DNA from: Psychrobacter arenosus
GTDB taxonomy: Bacteria > Pseudomonadota > Gammaproteobacteria > Pseudomonadales > Moraxellaceae
Length of the DNA stretch: 64,000 nt
Direction: 5' to 3'
Assembly (NCBI RefSeq): GCF_904848165.1
Contig: NZ_LR884459.1
Coordinates: forward strand, 434,001-498,000
Shown in pieces: positions 35,101-42,923 of this stretch. The position numbers and the translations under genes are program-made. Under the pieces are notes generated by a model. That model worked only from the letters and a program-made list of their open reading frames with translations, searched no databases and was not told where the DNA came from. Each line of letters opens with the position of its first letter. Position 1 is the first letter of the stretch.

Positions 35101-38100
35101 TGTTGCCAGATTTAACCACTTCCAAGTTGTTCTCACCAGTAGCCGTACCAATGTCTATGGTGTCGCCCGCTTTAACCGCAGCACCAGTCGCACCATTGGT
35201 CTGTAGCGTAAAGCCTTGGTCTAATGCACTGATGGCATCGCCAACGTTGTTACTATTAGCACCATTGACGCTGTAAGTCGGTGCACTAACTGCACCAGTG
35301 CTAGCGTCATACTGTGCACCACCACCTAGATTGCTTGCTGTGCTGTTGCCTAGGGCATCAGTCTTGGTGCTACTCGCAGTTGCTAAAGCGTCTAATTGAC
35401 CTTTGTTTACCGCGTCTTTCGCCGTTGTACCGTCAGCCACATTGGTAATCTTGTCGCCGCCAACATCTAGACCATTGGCCGTGCTGGTCAATACTGTGCT
35501 ATTGGTAGCGTCACCAACAGTGACTTGCTGAACGCTAATTTTGTCCGCTAGACCAAGTTGAACCCCATCTTTAGTGGTAACGCTAGTGACATTGCTATCG
35601 CCTTTGACGTTAATGGTGTCGCCAAGCTTGTAGTTTTCGCTCGTTGCGCCATCACCAAAGTTAATGCCGTCATCAATTTGACCTTGAGCCGCTGCAATCG
35701 ATTGATTGGTGGTGTTGAGCTGATCACCATTGATAGCATCAGTACTACCTGCAGCAACAGTGCCAGGAGCGACATTGGTAATCTTCTTGCTGCCGGCATC
35801 AATACCTGCTTTAGTGATGCTTGGGGCGTTAGTAATTGGTGCACCATTGGTGTCAAGGAAGGTTAAACCTTTAGCACCGTAGTTGGTCGCATTACCTTGG
35901 TTATCTTTAACTTGGGTACCGGCAGTTGTAAGCTTGGTAACATTGCCATCTTTATCATTAACGGTAACGCCAACGTTGTCAGTAACGGTATTACCCGTCG
36001 TCACACTGCCAGTCGCGCCTAAATCCAAGTTCTTCTTCAAGCTGTACTTGATGGTGTTAGCAGATTTAACCACTTCCAAGTTGTTCTCACCAGCAGCCGT
36101 ACCGATGTCTATGGTGTCGCCCGCTTTCACTGCAGCACCATCCGCACCATTGGTCTTTAGCGTGAAGCCTTGGTCTAATGCACTGATGGCATCACCAACA
36201 TTATTGCTGTCATTACCATTAACTTTGTAAGTTGGGGCACTAACTGCACCCGTCTTATCGTCATAAGTAGCGCCGCCACCTAGGTTGCTTGCCGTACTGT
36301 TGCCTAGCGCATCAGTCTTGGTGCTACCCGCAGTTGCTAAAGCGTCTAATTGACCTTTGTTCACCGCGTCTTTCGCATCTGAGCCGTCTTGGACATTAAC
36401 AATCTTCTGATTACTCGCATCAAAGCCAACTGCTTTAACCTGACCTGTAAAGGTTGGCGCATCGGCAAAGTCAAACACGACATTATTGCCGGTCTTCACT
36501 GCCGTTAGATTGGGGTCGTTAGAGGTAACTGTCTGTACCGCACTGTCCGCTTTACCTAGACTGGTCTTGGTTGCAGCGCTTAGGTCAACTTGATAGTCTG
36601 TAACATTGCTACCATCTTTATCACCAGCCGTCACTGTGACCGCATCTGATCCTTTAGATACTGTCGATTTGTCTGCATTGACCGTATAGACGCTTTCACC
36701 ATCATCACCGGTAGTCTCAGCCACCGTAGTAACGTTAGTTCCTGCAGCCACCTTGGTTTTAGCGGCTTTAACTTGGGCCACGTTGGCAGCATCAGTACCC
36801 TCTGTACCTGCTAGAACATTGACAATCTTAGCGTTACTCGCATCAAAGCCAACTGCTTTAACCTGACCGGTAAAGGTTGGCGCATCGGCAAAGTCAAACA
36901 CGACATTATTGCCGGTCTTCACTGCCGTTAGATTGGGGTCGTTAGAGGTAACTGTCTGTACCGCACTGTCCGCTTTACCTAGACTGGTCTTGGTTGCAGC
37001 GCTTAGGTCAACTTGATAGTCTGTAACATTGCTACCATCTTTATCACCAGCCGTCACTGTGACCGCATCTGATCCTTTAGATACTGTCGATTTGTCTGCA
37101 TTGACCGTATAGACGCTTTCACCATCATCACCGGTAGTCTCAGCCACCGTAGTAACGTTAGTTCCTGCAGCCACCTTGGTTTTAGCGGCTTTAACTTGGG
37201 CCACGTTGGCAGCATCAGTACCCTCTGTACCTGCTAGAACATTGACAATCTTAGCGTTACTCGCATCAAAGCCAACTGCTTTAACTTGACCGGTAAAGGT
37301 TGGCGCATCGGCAAAGTCAAACACGACATTATTGCCGGTCTTCACTGCCGTTAGATTGGGGTCGTTAGAGGTAACTGTCTGTACCGCACTGTCCGCTTTA
37401 CCTAGACTGGTCTTGGTTGCAGCGCTTAGGTCAACTTGATAGTCTGTAACATTGCTACCATCTTTATCACCAGCCGTCACTGTGACCGCATCTGATCCTT
37501 TAGATACTGTCGATTTGTCTGCATTGACCGTATAGACGCTTTCACCATCATCACCGGTAGTCTCAGCCACCGTAGTAACGTTAGTTCCTGCAGCCACCTT
37601 GGTTTTAGCGGCTTTAACTTGGGCCACGTTGGCAGCATCAGTACCCTCTGTACCTGCTAGAACATTGACAATCTTAGCGTTACTCGCATCAAAGCCAACT
37701 GCTTTAACTTGACCGGTAAAGGTTGGCGCATCGGCAAAGTCAAACACGACATTATTGCCGGTCTTCACTGCCGTTAGATTGGGGTCGTTAGAGGTAACTG
37801 TCTGTACCGCACTGTCCGCTTTACCTAGACTGGTCTTGGTTGCAGCGCTTAGGTCAACTTGATAGTCTGTAACATTGCTACCATCTTTATCACCAGCCGT
37901 CACTGTGACCGCATCTGATCCTTTAGATACTGTCGATTTGTCTGCATTGACCGTATAGACGCTTTCACCATTATCACCGGTAGTCTCAGCCACCGTAGTA
38001 ACGTTAGTTCCTGCAGCCACCTTGGTTTTAGCGGCTTTAACTTGGGCCACGTTGGCAGCATCAGTACCCTCTGTACCTGCTAGAACATTGACAATCTTAG

Positions 38101-40069
38101 CGTTACTCGCATCAAAGCCAACTGCTTTAACTTGACCGGTAAAGGTTGGCGCATCGGCAAAGTCAAACACGACATTATTGCCGGTCTTCACTGCCGTTAG
38201 ATTGGGGTCGTTAGAGGTAACTGTCTGTACCGCACTGTCCGCTTTACCTAGACTGGTCTTGGTTGCAGCGCTTAGCTTGACGTTGTAATCTGTCGTGTTG
38301 TTAGTAGTGTCACCTTTAGTGACCGTAATACCATCACCTTGTGAAATCGTTGATTTCTCAGCATTAACAGTGTACTCAGTGTTGTTACCCGTAGTAGCAT
38401 TGGTCACAGTAGTATTGTTGCCTGCTTTGACCGAACTGGTTAGTTCAGTTTCAGCCAATTGTGAGAAGTTGACGGCATCATTAGGGTTTGTGCCTTTAGC
38501 AACGTTAGTAATCTTCTGACTGCCCGCATCAAAGCCTTGGGCTGAGACCTTACCTGTAAAGGTCGGTGCATTAACTAGTTGCACATCTACCGTGTTACCA
38601 GTAACCACTGTTTTAACGTTGGCATTGCTTGATGCGGCAGTAGCACCGCCACTAATATTAAAAGTACTGCCCAGTTTTTGTGCACTCGTACCTGTGTTGC
38701 CTGCCACAGTAATGCTACGATTAACCGCTGTATCTAAAGTACTTAGAGCGCTACCAACATTATCACTGGTCGTAGTACTTCCAGTCCCACCATTTGGATT
38801 ATTGGTTAATGTATAAGAAGGTGCTGTGTAAACACCAGTAACAGAATTAATCACTGCTCCGCCGCCTAAAGCAGCTTGAGTGGCAGCAGCTGACTCATTC
38901 AAAGCCGTACTGGTAATAAATAGCTGACTACCATTGACGGCATCAGTACTAGTGGCACTGATATTAGCAGCTGCTACATTAGTAATTCTACGTTCATTAC
39001 CAACTGAGCCAACAGACACTACAGAATTGGGGGTTCGTGCCGCTGCTAATGTACCATTTGGGGCACTTGTAGTAGCTTTGGTACTGTTAAGTTTATAAGT
39101 GCCTGAATTATTTACTATAGCTGTAGAAGAGCCTTGACCTAATGCTACATCGCCCTCTTGCGCATTCGCAGTAGCGCCCTTACCCAATGCTGTAGAGTTA
39201 ATTTTAAGCGCATTTGAGCTAAGGCCAAGAGCGACAGCACCTTTTGAAGATGCTGTTGAAGTCCCGCCTACTGCGACTGCTCCCTCGCCCTGTGCCTTAG
39301 CATTAACACCTGTAGCAACTGAAGCAACTCCTGAAGCTAAAGCTGTCATACCCGTTGCTGTAGAAAAATCGCCTTCAGATATAGCTTGAACCCCTACCGC
39401 AACACTACCCGCTCCAGATGATGTTGTATTTTTATAATCTTTTAACTGAAGAGTTATGCCTGTGATTTCTTTATACTTATCGCCAGATTTTGTAATGACT
39501 TTATTAATATCATCACCACCAATAGCTACAGATGAGTCACCTGAAGCTCTAATATTAGCCCCAAGTCCAACGGACTGATCACCTGTAGTCTGAGCATCGT
39601 TACCGATAGCAATGCTTTGTGCACCAGTTACTTTTGAGTTACTACCAATAGCGATTCCTTGATCGCCTTGTGTACCATTGGCAGCCACTTTAGTAGAAGC
39701 TCCAATACCTATAGCAATCGCTTGAGAGCCAGAAGCGTCACTAGAACAGCCTATAGCAATATCGCCAGTCGATTTCTTAGCTACAGTATCAGGGTTGGTC
39801 GTACATGCGCGGGTATCTATAGAGTCAGCTCCTACTGCTGCAAACACCTGAGTATTGCCAATACCCATGACGACAATTACAGCCGCCGACAAAGTCGTCA
39901 ACCCGCTGAGCCCCATCGCATAACGACTAGTAGCCGCTTGACCACTTTCCGAGCTTGCTACCGAGCCAACCGTTCCGCTACCTTTCTTGCCATGGGCACG
40001 TGCAAACTCAGCTACTGCGACGAACGTGCCAGTAGCCTTACAGAAGATTACTTTGTAGATATGATTCAT
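29180..40069 (-). CDS. Giant trimeric autotransporter adhesin (type Vc secretion, AtaA/YadA-like)
   Basis: A 3,629-residue surface adhesin. It starts with an extended signal peptide region (MNHIYKVIFCKATGTFVAVA; hydrophobic core to about residue 78, cleavage near VFA). An N-terminal YadA-like head with repeated SxAIG motifs (QGIAIGSNSK, AQSIAIGNDA) covers about residues 98-330. A very long stalk follows, including four near-identical 141-residue repeats (about 653-1216), five roughly 318-residue blocks (about 1217-2700) and short repeats with DxxGN and NYGAAGS elements (about 2850-2995). A second head (STAIGYQAKV, IAIGTGN) near 3170-3290 is followed by neck and stalk and the C-terminal YadA anchor (last 90 residues, ending GVGMHW). 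Heads at both ends resemble AtaA of Acinetobacter. AGGAA precedes the ATG. It is expected to form a trimer that mediates adhesion or aggregation; the ligand is unknown. Confidence 0.96.
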   Translation of the reverse strand: MNHIYKVIFCKATGTFVAVAEFARAHGKKGSGTVGSVASSESGQAATSRYAMGLSGLTTLSAAVIVVMGIGNTQVFAAVGADSIDTRACTTNPDTVAKKSTGDIAIGCSSDASGSQAIAIGIGASTKVAANGTQGDQGIAIGSNSKVTGAQSIAIGNDAQTTGDQSVGLGANIRASGDSSVAIGGDDINKVITKSGDKYKEITGITLQLKDYKNTTSSGAGSVAVGVQAISEGDFSTATGMTALASGVASVATGVNAKAQGEGAVAVGGTSTASSKGAVALGLSSNALKINSTALGKGATANAQEGDVALGQGSSTAIVNNSGTYKLNSTKATTSAPNGTLAAARTPNSVVSVGSVGNERRITNVAAANISATSTDAVNGSQLFITSTALNESAAATQAALGGGAVINSVTGVYTAPSYTLTNNPNGGTGSTTTSDNVGSALSTLDTAVNRSITVAGNTGTSAQKLGSTFNISGGATAASSNANVKTVVTGNTVDVQLVNAPTFTGKVSAQGFDAGSQKITNVAKGTNPNDAVNFSQLAETELTSSVKAGNNTTVTNATTGNNTEYTVNAEKSTISQGDGITVTKGDTTNNTTDYNVKLSAATKTSLGKADSAVQTVTSNDPNLTAVKTGNNVVFDFADAPTFTGQVKAVGFDASNAKIVNVLAGTEGTDAANVAQVKAAKTKVAAGTNVTTVAETTGDNGESVYTVNADKSTVSKGSDAVTVTAGDKDGSNVTDYQVDLSAATKTSLGKADSAVQTVTSNDPNLTAVKTGNNVVFDFADAPTFTGQVKAVGFDASNAKIVNVLAGTEGTDAANVAQVKAAKTKVAAGTNVTTVAETTGDDGESVYTVNADKSTVSKGSDAVTVTAGDKDGSNVTDYQVDLSAATKTSLGKADSAVQTVTSNDPNLTAVKTGNNVVFDFADAPTFTGQVKAVGFDASNAKIVNVLAGTEGTDAANVAQVKAAKTKVAAGTNVTTVAETTGDDGESVYTVNADKSTVSKGSDAVTVTAGDKDGSNVTDYQVDLSAATKTSLGKADSAVQTVTSNDPNLTAVKTGNNVVFDFADAPTFTGQVKAVGFDASNAKIVNVLAGTEGTDAANVAQVKAAKTKVAAGTNVTTVAETTGDDGESVYTVNADKSTVSKGSDAVTVTAGDKDGSNVTDYQVDLSAATKTSLGKADSAVQTVTSNDPNLTAVKTGNNVVFDFADAPTFTGQVKAVGFDASNQKIVNVQDGSDAKDAVNKGQLDALATAGSTKTDALGNSTASNLGGGATYDDKTGAVSAPTYKVNGNDSNNVGDAISALDQGFTLKTNGADGAAVKAGDTIDIGTAAGENNLEVVKSANTIKYSLKKNLDLGATGSVTTGNTVTDNVGVTVNDKDGNVTKLTTAGTQVKDNQGNATNYGAKGLTFLDTNGAPITNAPSITKAGIDAGSKKITNVAPGTVAAGSTDAINGDQLNTTNQSIAAAQGQIDDGINFGDGATSENYKLGDTINVKGDSNVTSVTTKDGVQLGLADKISVQQVTVGDATNSTVLTSTANGLDVGGDKITNVADGTTAKDAVNKGQLDALATASSTKTDALGNSTASNLGGGAQYDASTGAVSAPTYSVNGANSNNVGDAISALDQGFTLQTNGATGAAVKAGDTIDIGTATGENNLEVVKSGNTIKYSLKKNLDLGATGSVTTGNTVTNNDGVTINDKTGNVTQMTAAGTNVTDGTNTSNYGAAGSTVTDGANTTTTGPEGITVSNGKDTSNIAADNITVGGANPVVVNGKDGVITGLTNTTYDETKVVRNRVATEGQVSDVASSLGDLADTPLTFTGNSGSTAQKLGSTLNISGGAANSAASSNTNVKTVITDGKVDIQLLDAPTFTGQVKANGFDASNQKIVNVQDGSDAKDAVNKGQLDALATAGSTKTDALGNSTASNLGGGAQYDASTGAVSAPTYSVNGANSNNVGNAISALDQGFMLQTNGTDAAAVKAGDTIDIGTAAGENNLEVVKSANTIKYSLKKNLDLGAIGSVTTGNTVTNNAGVTVDDKTGNITQITAAGTKVTDGTNTTNYGAEGLTFLDTNGAPITNAPSITKAGISAGNQKITNVAPGSVAAGSTDAINGNQLNTTNEAVSAAQGEVNKGINFGDGATNNNYKLGDTINVKGDSNVTSVTTKDGVQLGLADKISVQQVTVGDATNSTVLTSTANGLDVGGDKITNVADGTATKDAVNKGQLDALATAGSTKTDALGNSTAINLGGGAQYDASTGAVSAPTYSVNGTNSNNVGDAISALDQGFTLQTNGKNAAAVKAGDTIDIGTADAENNLEVVKTDNTIKYSLKKNLDLGATGSVTTGNTVTNNTGVTVNDKDGNVTKLTTAGTQVKDNQGNATNYGAKGLTFLDTNGAPITNAPSITKTGISAGNQKITNVAPGSVAAGSTDAINGDQLNTTNEAVSAAQGEVNKGINFGDGATNNNYKLGDTINVKGDSNVTSVTTKDGVQLGLADKISVQQVTVGDATNSIVLTSTTNGLDVGGDKITNVADGTTAKDAVNKGQLDALATAGSTKTDALGNSTASNLGGGAQYDASTGAVSAPTYSVNGANSNNVGDAISALDQGFTLQTNGATAAAVKAGDTIDIGTAVGENNLEVVKTDNTIKYSLKKNLDLGATGSVTTGNTVTNNAGVTVDDGEGNVTALTKAGTNVTDGTNTSNYGATGSTVTDGTNTTNTTAQGTTVTDGTNTTSYGAEGLTFLDSKTGTALAGTPNITKAGISAGNTVIKNVAAGNVAKDSTDAINGNQLFETNQAIANAQGQANKGFNIAADNGTPDNVQLGETVKYTNKDSNLVATVSDNGINYDLAEDINVKSVTADDGEGNVTKLDSTGTKVKDAAGNNSSYNAMGSTIIDTKGNTNASTAAGNTLKDDAGNETITAADGTNVKDAVGNASNYGAAGSKITDADGNETTTAANGTKVKDINGNESVYGAAGSTITDDAGNTNVSKATGNTIVDTAGNQTMTAANGMTVQDGKGNATSYGAEGLTFINTTTGEAIANTPSITKGGINAGNTVIRNVASGLEGKTVEQIKAEGSSSAQWKNAATVGDLTQVQGNVTNVTNNVTNISQALGAKDGLVDDKGNLTQAGKDALITYNVADQAEFINNSVIGAINKMNEEGIKFIHVNDETAGSEIPKQATNSIDSSAGGAYSTAIGYQAKVGNQATNGIAIGKGATVTGKDSIAIGTGNVVTGTGSGAIGDPSTVTGDSSYSLGNNNTVATDNSFVIGNDVTKTAENSVNLGSKSAASTEASSSTAGTTVYNQSKINGETYNYAGGTAAGVVSVGDVDAERRIQNVAAGLISKDSTDAINGSQLYGTNQAIEALKNNIGTTTGNVSKGVNFGNGSAANNYQLGDTINVKGDKNVTSTTTTDGVQLGLADNITVKSVAAQTVTADDGKGNSATLTANGTSVKDAAGNTSNYGAAGSTVADKEGNKATTAANGVTVSNAKNSTVYGADGMTFVDNNGTAITKAPSVTVQGINAGNQQITNVAEGKITEGSNDAVNGGQLYNTNQAITKVANSVDDLGYKLDGVQEEANAGISSAMAMASMPQAFLPGKSMISGGIATYNGEGAVAVGMSKLSDNGRWVIKINGSADTKGNAGAAAGVGMHW
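31085..31510 (-). repeat. Short stalk repeats in the adhesin
   Basis: Degenerate units of roughly 30-36 residues alternate NYGAAGSTITD-like and TTAANGTKVKD-like segments with DAGN/DADGN linkers, about five units in a row. They lie between the block repeats and the C-terminal head. They are likely coiled or beta stalk elements. Confidence 0.7.
31950..36420 (-). repeat. Five large (~954-bp) imperfect repeat blocks in the adhesin
   Basis: The marker GCTAAAGC (in the codons for the DALATA segment) occurs at 32472, 33426, 34377, 35382 and 36336, so the spacings are 954, 951, 1005 and 954 bp, all multiples of 3. Each block encodes SNLGGGAQYDASTGAVSAP, DAISALDQGF, AGDTIDIGTA and YSLKKNLDLGATGSVTTGN-type segments with scattered substitutions. 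Confidence 0.85.
36421..38275 (-). repeat. 423-bp near-identical tandem repeats, about 4.4 copies, in the adhesin
   Basis: Unit starts at 36421, 36844, 37267, 37690 and 38113 are exactly 423 bp (141 codons) apart. The fifth copy is partial and diverges near 38275. I see only a few differences: CCTGT versus CCGGT near the start of copy 1, CC versus CT in ACCTG/ACTTG, and one GAT/AAT change near 37971 that turns GDDGES into GDNGES. Confidence 0.95.
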
Positions 40070-41012
40070 ATGATTCCTATTGACTCAATTTATGTCGGAT
40101 ATTCTGATGGTGATAAAACTACTATATTAGATATCTTGTAGAATAAACTGTTGAATTTAATCGATATTTCTGGTACTGACACTTAAGAATAAAATCTATA
40201 CATCTAGTTGTTTTAGTGCATATTTTGTAACTGAGATTTTTTAACTCAATGGTTTTATCTAAATCTTTAGATGATTTGACGTTATTTAACCTAATGATTT
40301 CCACATTAGTTGAGGGGTTTTAGCTAGCAGTTTTTTTTATAATATTATTTACTACAACCCTACCCCTGCAGTTTTTTTCTAACCTAAAAAAATAATGCAA
40401 CCTTAAGCCTCATTATAAATATTAGCGTAATCCTATGTTCAGCCTATAATTTAATTTAAAAAACGGTTTATTCTATATATTTTCTAAGGGAAAATAACGT
40501 ATTGTTAGATGAATGGTCATTTATACCGATAAGTTGTTTATTTAGAATAATTAAACTATTTGTTATTTTTATTACACTAATCATGATTTTATGCATCTGT
40601 AAAATTTTACTGTGGCTAGCAATACACATAACATTAGTGCACAAAAATTCCAAGATAACAGAAACACAACTCGTTTACCACATGAAAAAACACAGAGTTA
40701 TTATCAACTTAATAGTCTGTGTAATTTAAGACCAAAGCAACTAGTCTATATAAAAATTATAGAATTGCTAAATTCAAACAATTGTTGATTTAATATCGAA
40801 AACTGCAAAATACTCTAAAATTTATTTTCTTCTTTATTATTGATAAAAGACTGTAACCATAATAAAAACAACATTAGGTAAATGAAATACTCACTAAGAT
40901 AACAGTGGCTATGTTGAATTCACTGTTTATCCTCTATAGTATCTAGTGATACCAACAGGTTTATAGATGCAAAATTTCAGAACTAAAATACTCTTACAAT
41001 AAGGAACTTATT
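40070..41012. other. Long AT-rich region between the adhesin and a small acidic protein gene
   Basis: This 943-bp gap lies between divergent genes. It is very AT-rich and has no convincing ORF; a 75-codon frame at 40502-40729 starts with TTG and looks like low-complexity artefact. It should hold the adhesin promoter and leader (AGGAATCAT just before the ATG) and, at 40914-40942, a promoter for the small gene. Confidence 0.5.
40914..40942 (+). promoter_or_regulatory. Sigma70-like promoter for the 54-residue protein
   Basis: TTGAAT (40914-40919) and TAGTAT (40937-40942) are spaced by 17 bp; TATAGT (40935-40940) is an alternative -10. The ATG is about 70 bp downstream. Confidence 0.55.
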
Positions 41013-41177
41013 ATGTCTAATAACAAAGTAGATCCCACCACGAAGATGGCGCCAAATGATATTAACCAAGATGGTTTATCTAAGGAAAATCAACAGCGTA
41101 CCGATGACTCAGTTTTGGATATGATGCAAGGAATGCATGAACATGAAGATCATGAAGAAGAGGACGATAATAAATAA
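41013..41177 (+). CDS. Small acidic protein (54 residues), unknown function
   Basis: ATG at 41013 with AAGGA 7 bases upstream opens a 54-codon frame ending in TAA at 41175-41177. The product is hydrophilic and soluble: MSNNKVDPTTKMAPNDIN, then a middle with KENQQRTDD, then a C-terminal MMQGMHEHEDHEEEDDNK segment rich in His, Glu and Asp that could bind metal ions. It has its own candidate promoter and a strong terminator 47 bp after the stop, which argues for a real gene. I do not recognise the family. Confidence 0.72.
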   Translation: MSNNKVDPTTKMAPNDINQDGLSKENQQRTDDSVLDMMQGMHEHEDHEEEDDNK

Positions 41178-41223
41178 TTAGTTATTATTTAATCTTTTCT
41201 ATTATTAATACTGCAATAGAATG

Positions 41224-41259
41224 AAAAAAAGCCGCTGAACTGTTCAGCGGCTTTTTTTA
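41224..41259. terminator. Bidirectional intrinsic terminator
   Basis: AAAAAAAGCCGCTGAAC and TTCAGCGGCTTTTTTT form a long GC-rich stem with a tiny loop. It lies between the small acidic gene and the convergent DUF1275 gene. Confidence 0.92.
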
Positions 41260-41297
41260 TGGAAGTATGGAAATTAGGGTTGCTTGTTGTTACCCTG

Positions 41298-41978
41298 CTA
41301 TTGAAGATCTGCATTCACTTCAGGCAAGCGGTCGGAAGCTAGGTTATATATAAAGGCGGCAGACAGCACAATCCCAATCGGGACAAACAATGCACCGTAG
41401 CCAACTTTCGCATATAGAAAGGCGCCGACTACCCCGCCACCGCAGAAGCAATACCAGATAATCGCTTGAAATCCTAAGGTCAGCTTACTAATTGAGCGGC
41501 CAGCCAGCCAATTGCCAATAGCAGCCCCCATGTCTGAGGTCAAGCCCGTCAAATGCGTGGTACGAATGACCGCTCCGCTATAGGTTGCTACCATGGCATT
41601 TTGGAGCCCACAAGCCATAGCAGCGGCTAATTGCCCTAGATAATCGTGTTGTTGATAGAGGAAGTAGCTAACCAGTAGCAGCCCGGCCTCCAAATAAAGA
41701 GCTCGACCATAACGACGGCCTAGCTTTAAGGAGGTCTGACCAATGATAAAGCCGCTCAGTATCGCCCCTATTAAGAAAGAAATTAGAGAAGCGCCGATAT
41801 ATAAGAGACTTTGACCATCAAAGTGAGCAATAGCAGCAGAAAACAAACTGACGTTGCCCGTGACATGCGAGACTGATAAATTGGTAAAGCCCATCAACGC
41901 GGCAGTGTTTAAGCTCCCTGCACTAAAGGCCAGTACGGCGCCGCCCCATAATATCCATTTTGGAAGTTTGGTAATCAT
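41298..41978 (-). CDS. DUF1275 (YoaK family) membrane protein
   Basis: A 226-residue inner-membrane protein with six or seven membrane segments. The family signature is FSAGSLNTAALMGFTNLSVS followed by HVTGNVS in helix 1 and loop, and GLQNAMVATYSGAVIRTTHLTG in the middle. Length is typical. The function of this family is not established. It shares the terminator at 41224-41259 with the small acidic gene. Confidence 0.87.
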   Translation of the reverse strand: MITKLPKWILWGGAVLAFSAGSLNTAALMGFTNLSVSHVTGNVSLFSAAIAHFDGQSLLYIGASLISFLIGAILSGFIIGQTSLKLGRRYGRALYLEAGLLLVSYFLYQQHDYLGQLAAAMACGLQNAMVATYSGAVIRTTHLTGLTSDMGAAIGNWLAGRSISKLTLGFQAIIWYCFCGGGVVGAFLYAKVGYGALFVPIGIVLSAAFIYNLASDRLPEVNADLQ

Positions 41979-42025
41979 ACCCGCTGCCTAAGCTCTTTAT
42001 ACACCAAAAATGGAAGTATTATAAC

Positions 42026-42050
42026 CAAAAAAGACAGCCCTTTGGCTGCC
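42026..42050 (-). terminator. Probable intrinsic terminator of fabI
   Basis: On the minus strand GGCAGCC and GGCTGTC form a 7-bp stem with one G-T pair, followed by TTTTTTGG. It lies about 75 bp after the fabI stop. Confidence 0.7.
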
Positions 42051-42122
42051 TTCCTGCTGAACGACCTTTATTATGTGAAAAGGTTAGAACTTATCCCTAG
42101 CCCTTTGGTGGCTTGAATAAAG

Positions 42123-42923
42123 CTAGTCGTCGCCCATCATCAATTGCTCGCTGATGGCTACGGTATTAAAGCCCGCATCAACGAATAAGATTTCGCCAGT
42201 GATACCAGACGCCCATGGCGATAACAAGAATAGTGCGGCATTACCGACTTCAGGTTGCGTGACGTTGCGCTGTAACGGTGCTATTTTTTCGTTAATATCT
42301 AACATTTTACGGAATGATTTGATGCCACTAGCGGCTAGGGTACGGATAGGGCCTGCTGAGATAGCATTGACGCGAATGCCTTCTTTGCCCATTGAGGTCG
42401 CAAGATAACGCACGCTCGCCTCCAAGCTCGCCTTCGCCATCCCCATCACGTTATAGTTCGGCAATACGGAAATGCTGCCTTCATAAGTTAGAGTGAGCAA
42501 AGAGCCATGACGCTGCGCTAATAATCCACGTGAGGCCTTGGCCAATGCCACAAAACTATACGCTGAGATATCATGGGCAATCTGACTGCCCTCACGCGTG
42601 GTCACTTCGGCAAAGTCACCATTGAGCTGATCCATCGGAGCAAAACCAATTGCATGGACCACACCATCGATACCATCGCTCCAATGCGCTGCAATCTGCT
42701 CAAAGCAGGTGGCAATAGAGTCATCTGATGCCACATCACATTCGAGTACAAGATCGGCACCAAACTGCTCAGCGGCCATATCAACGCGTTTTTTGATTTT
42801 GTCATTGGGGTACGTCAGAATAAGTGACGCGCCTTCTCTGTGGAGGGCTTCTGCGATAGCCCAAGCAATTGATAATTTGCTGGCGATACCGGTGACGACG
42901 AAGCGCTGACCTTGGAGTAGCAT
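42123..42923 (-). CDS. fabI: Enoyl-[acyl-carrier-protein] reductase FabI
   Basis: NADH-dependent last step of each fatty-acid elongation cycle and the target of triclosan in known homologues. The 266-residue short-chain dehydrogenase has the FabI-type N-terminus [28 protein letters not shown], and the Tyr-x6-Lys active site in [31 protein letters not shown] forms the substrate-binding loop region. AAGGATACACC precedes the ATG and a terminator follows. Confidence 0.96.
   Translation of the reverse strand: MLLQGQRFVVTGIASKLSIAWAIAEALHREGASLILTYPNDKIKKRVDMAAEQFGADLVLECDVASDDSIATCFEQIAAHWSDGIDGVVHAIGFAPMDQLNGDFAEVTTREGSQIAHDISAYSFVALAKASRGLLAQRHGSLLTLTYEGSISVLPNYNVMGMAKASLEASVRYLATSMGKEGIRVNAISAGPIRTLAASGIKSFRKMLDINEKIAPLQRNVTQPEVGNAALFLLSPWASGITGEILFVDAGFNTVAISEQLMMGDD

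Noticed and set aside
31088..36230. Many plus-strand open frames opposite the adhesin gene
   Set aside because: They repeat with the same periods as the adhesin repeats and are explained by its biased, stop-poor antisense frames.
36421..38275. CRISPR-like or mobile array
   Set aside because: The repeats are 423 bp, contiguous without spacers, in frame and coding for adhesin stalk.
40502..40729. 75-codon frame with hydrophobic sequence in the AT-rich gap
   Set aside because: It starts with TTG, has no ribosome binding site, and its composition follows the AT-richness of the DNA.
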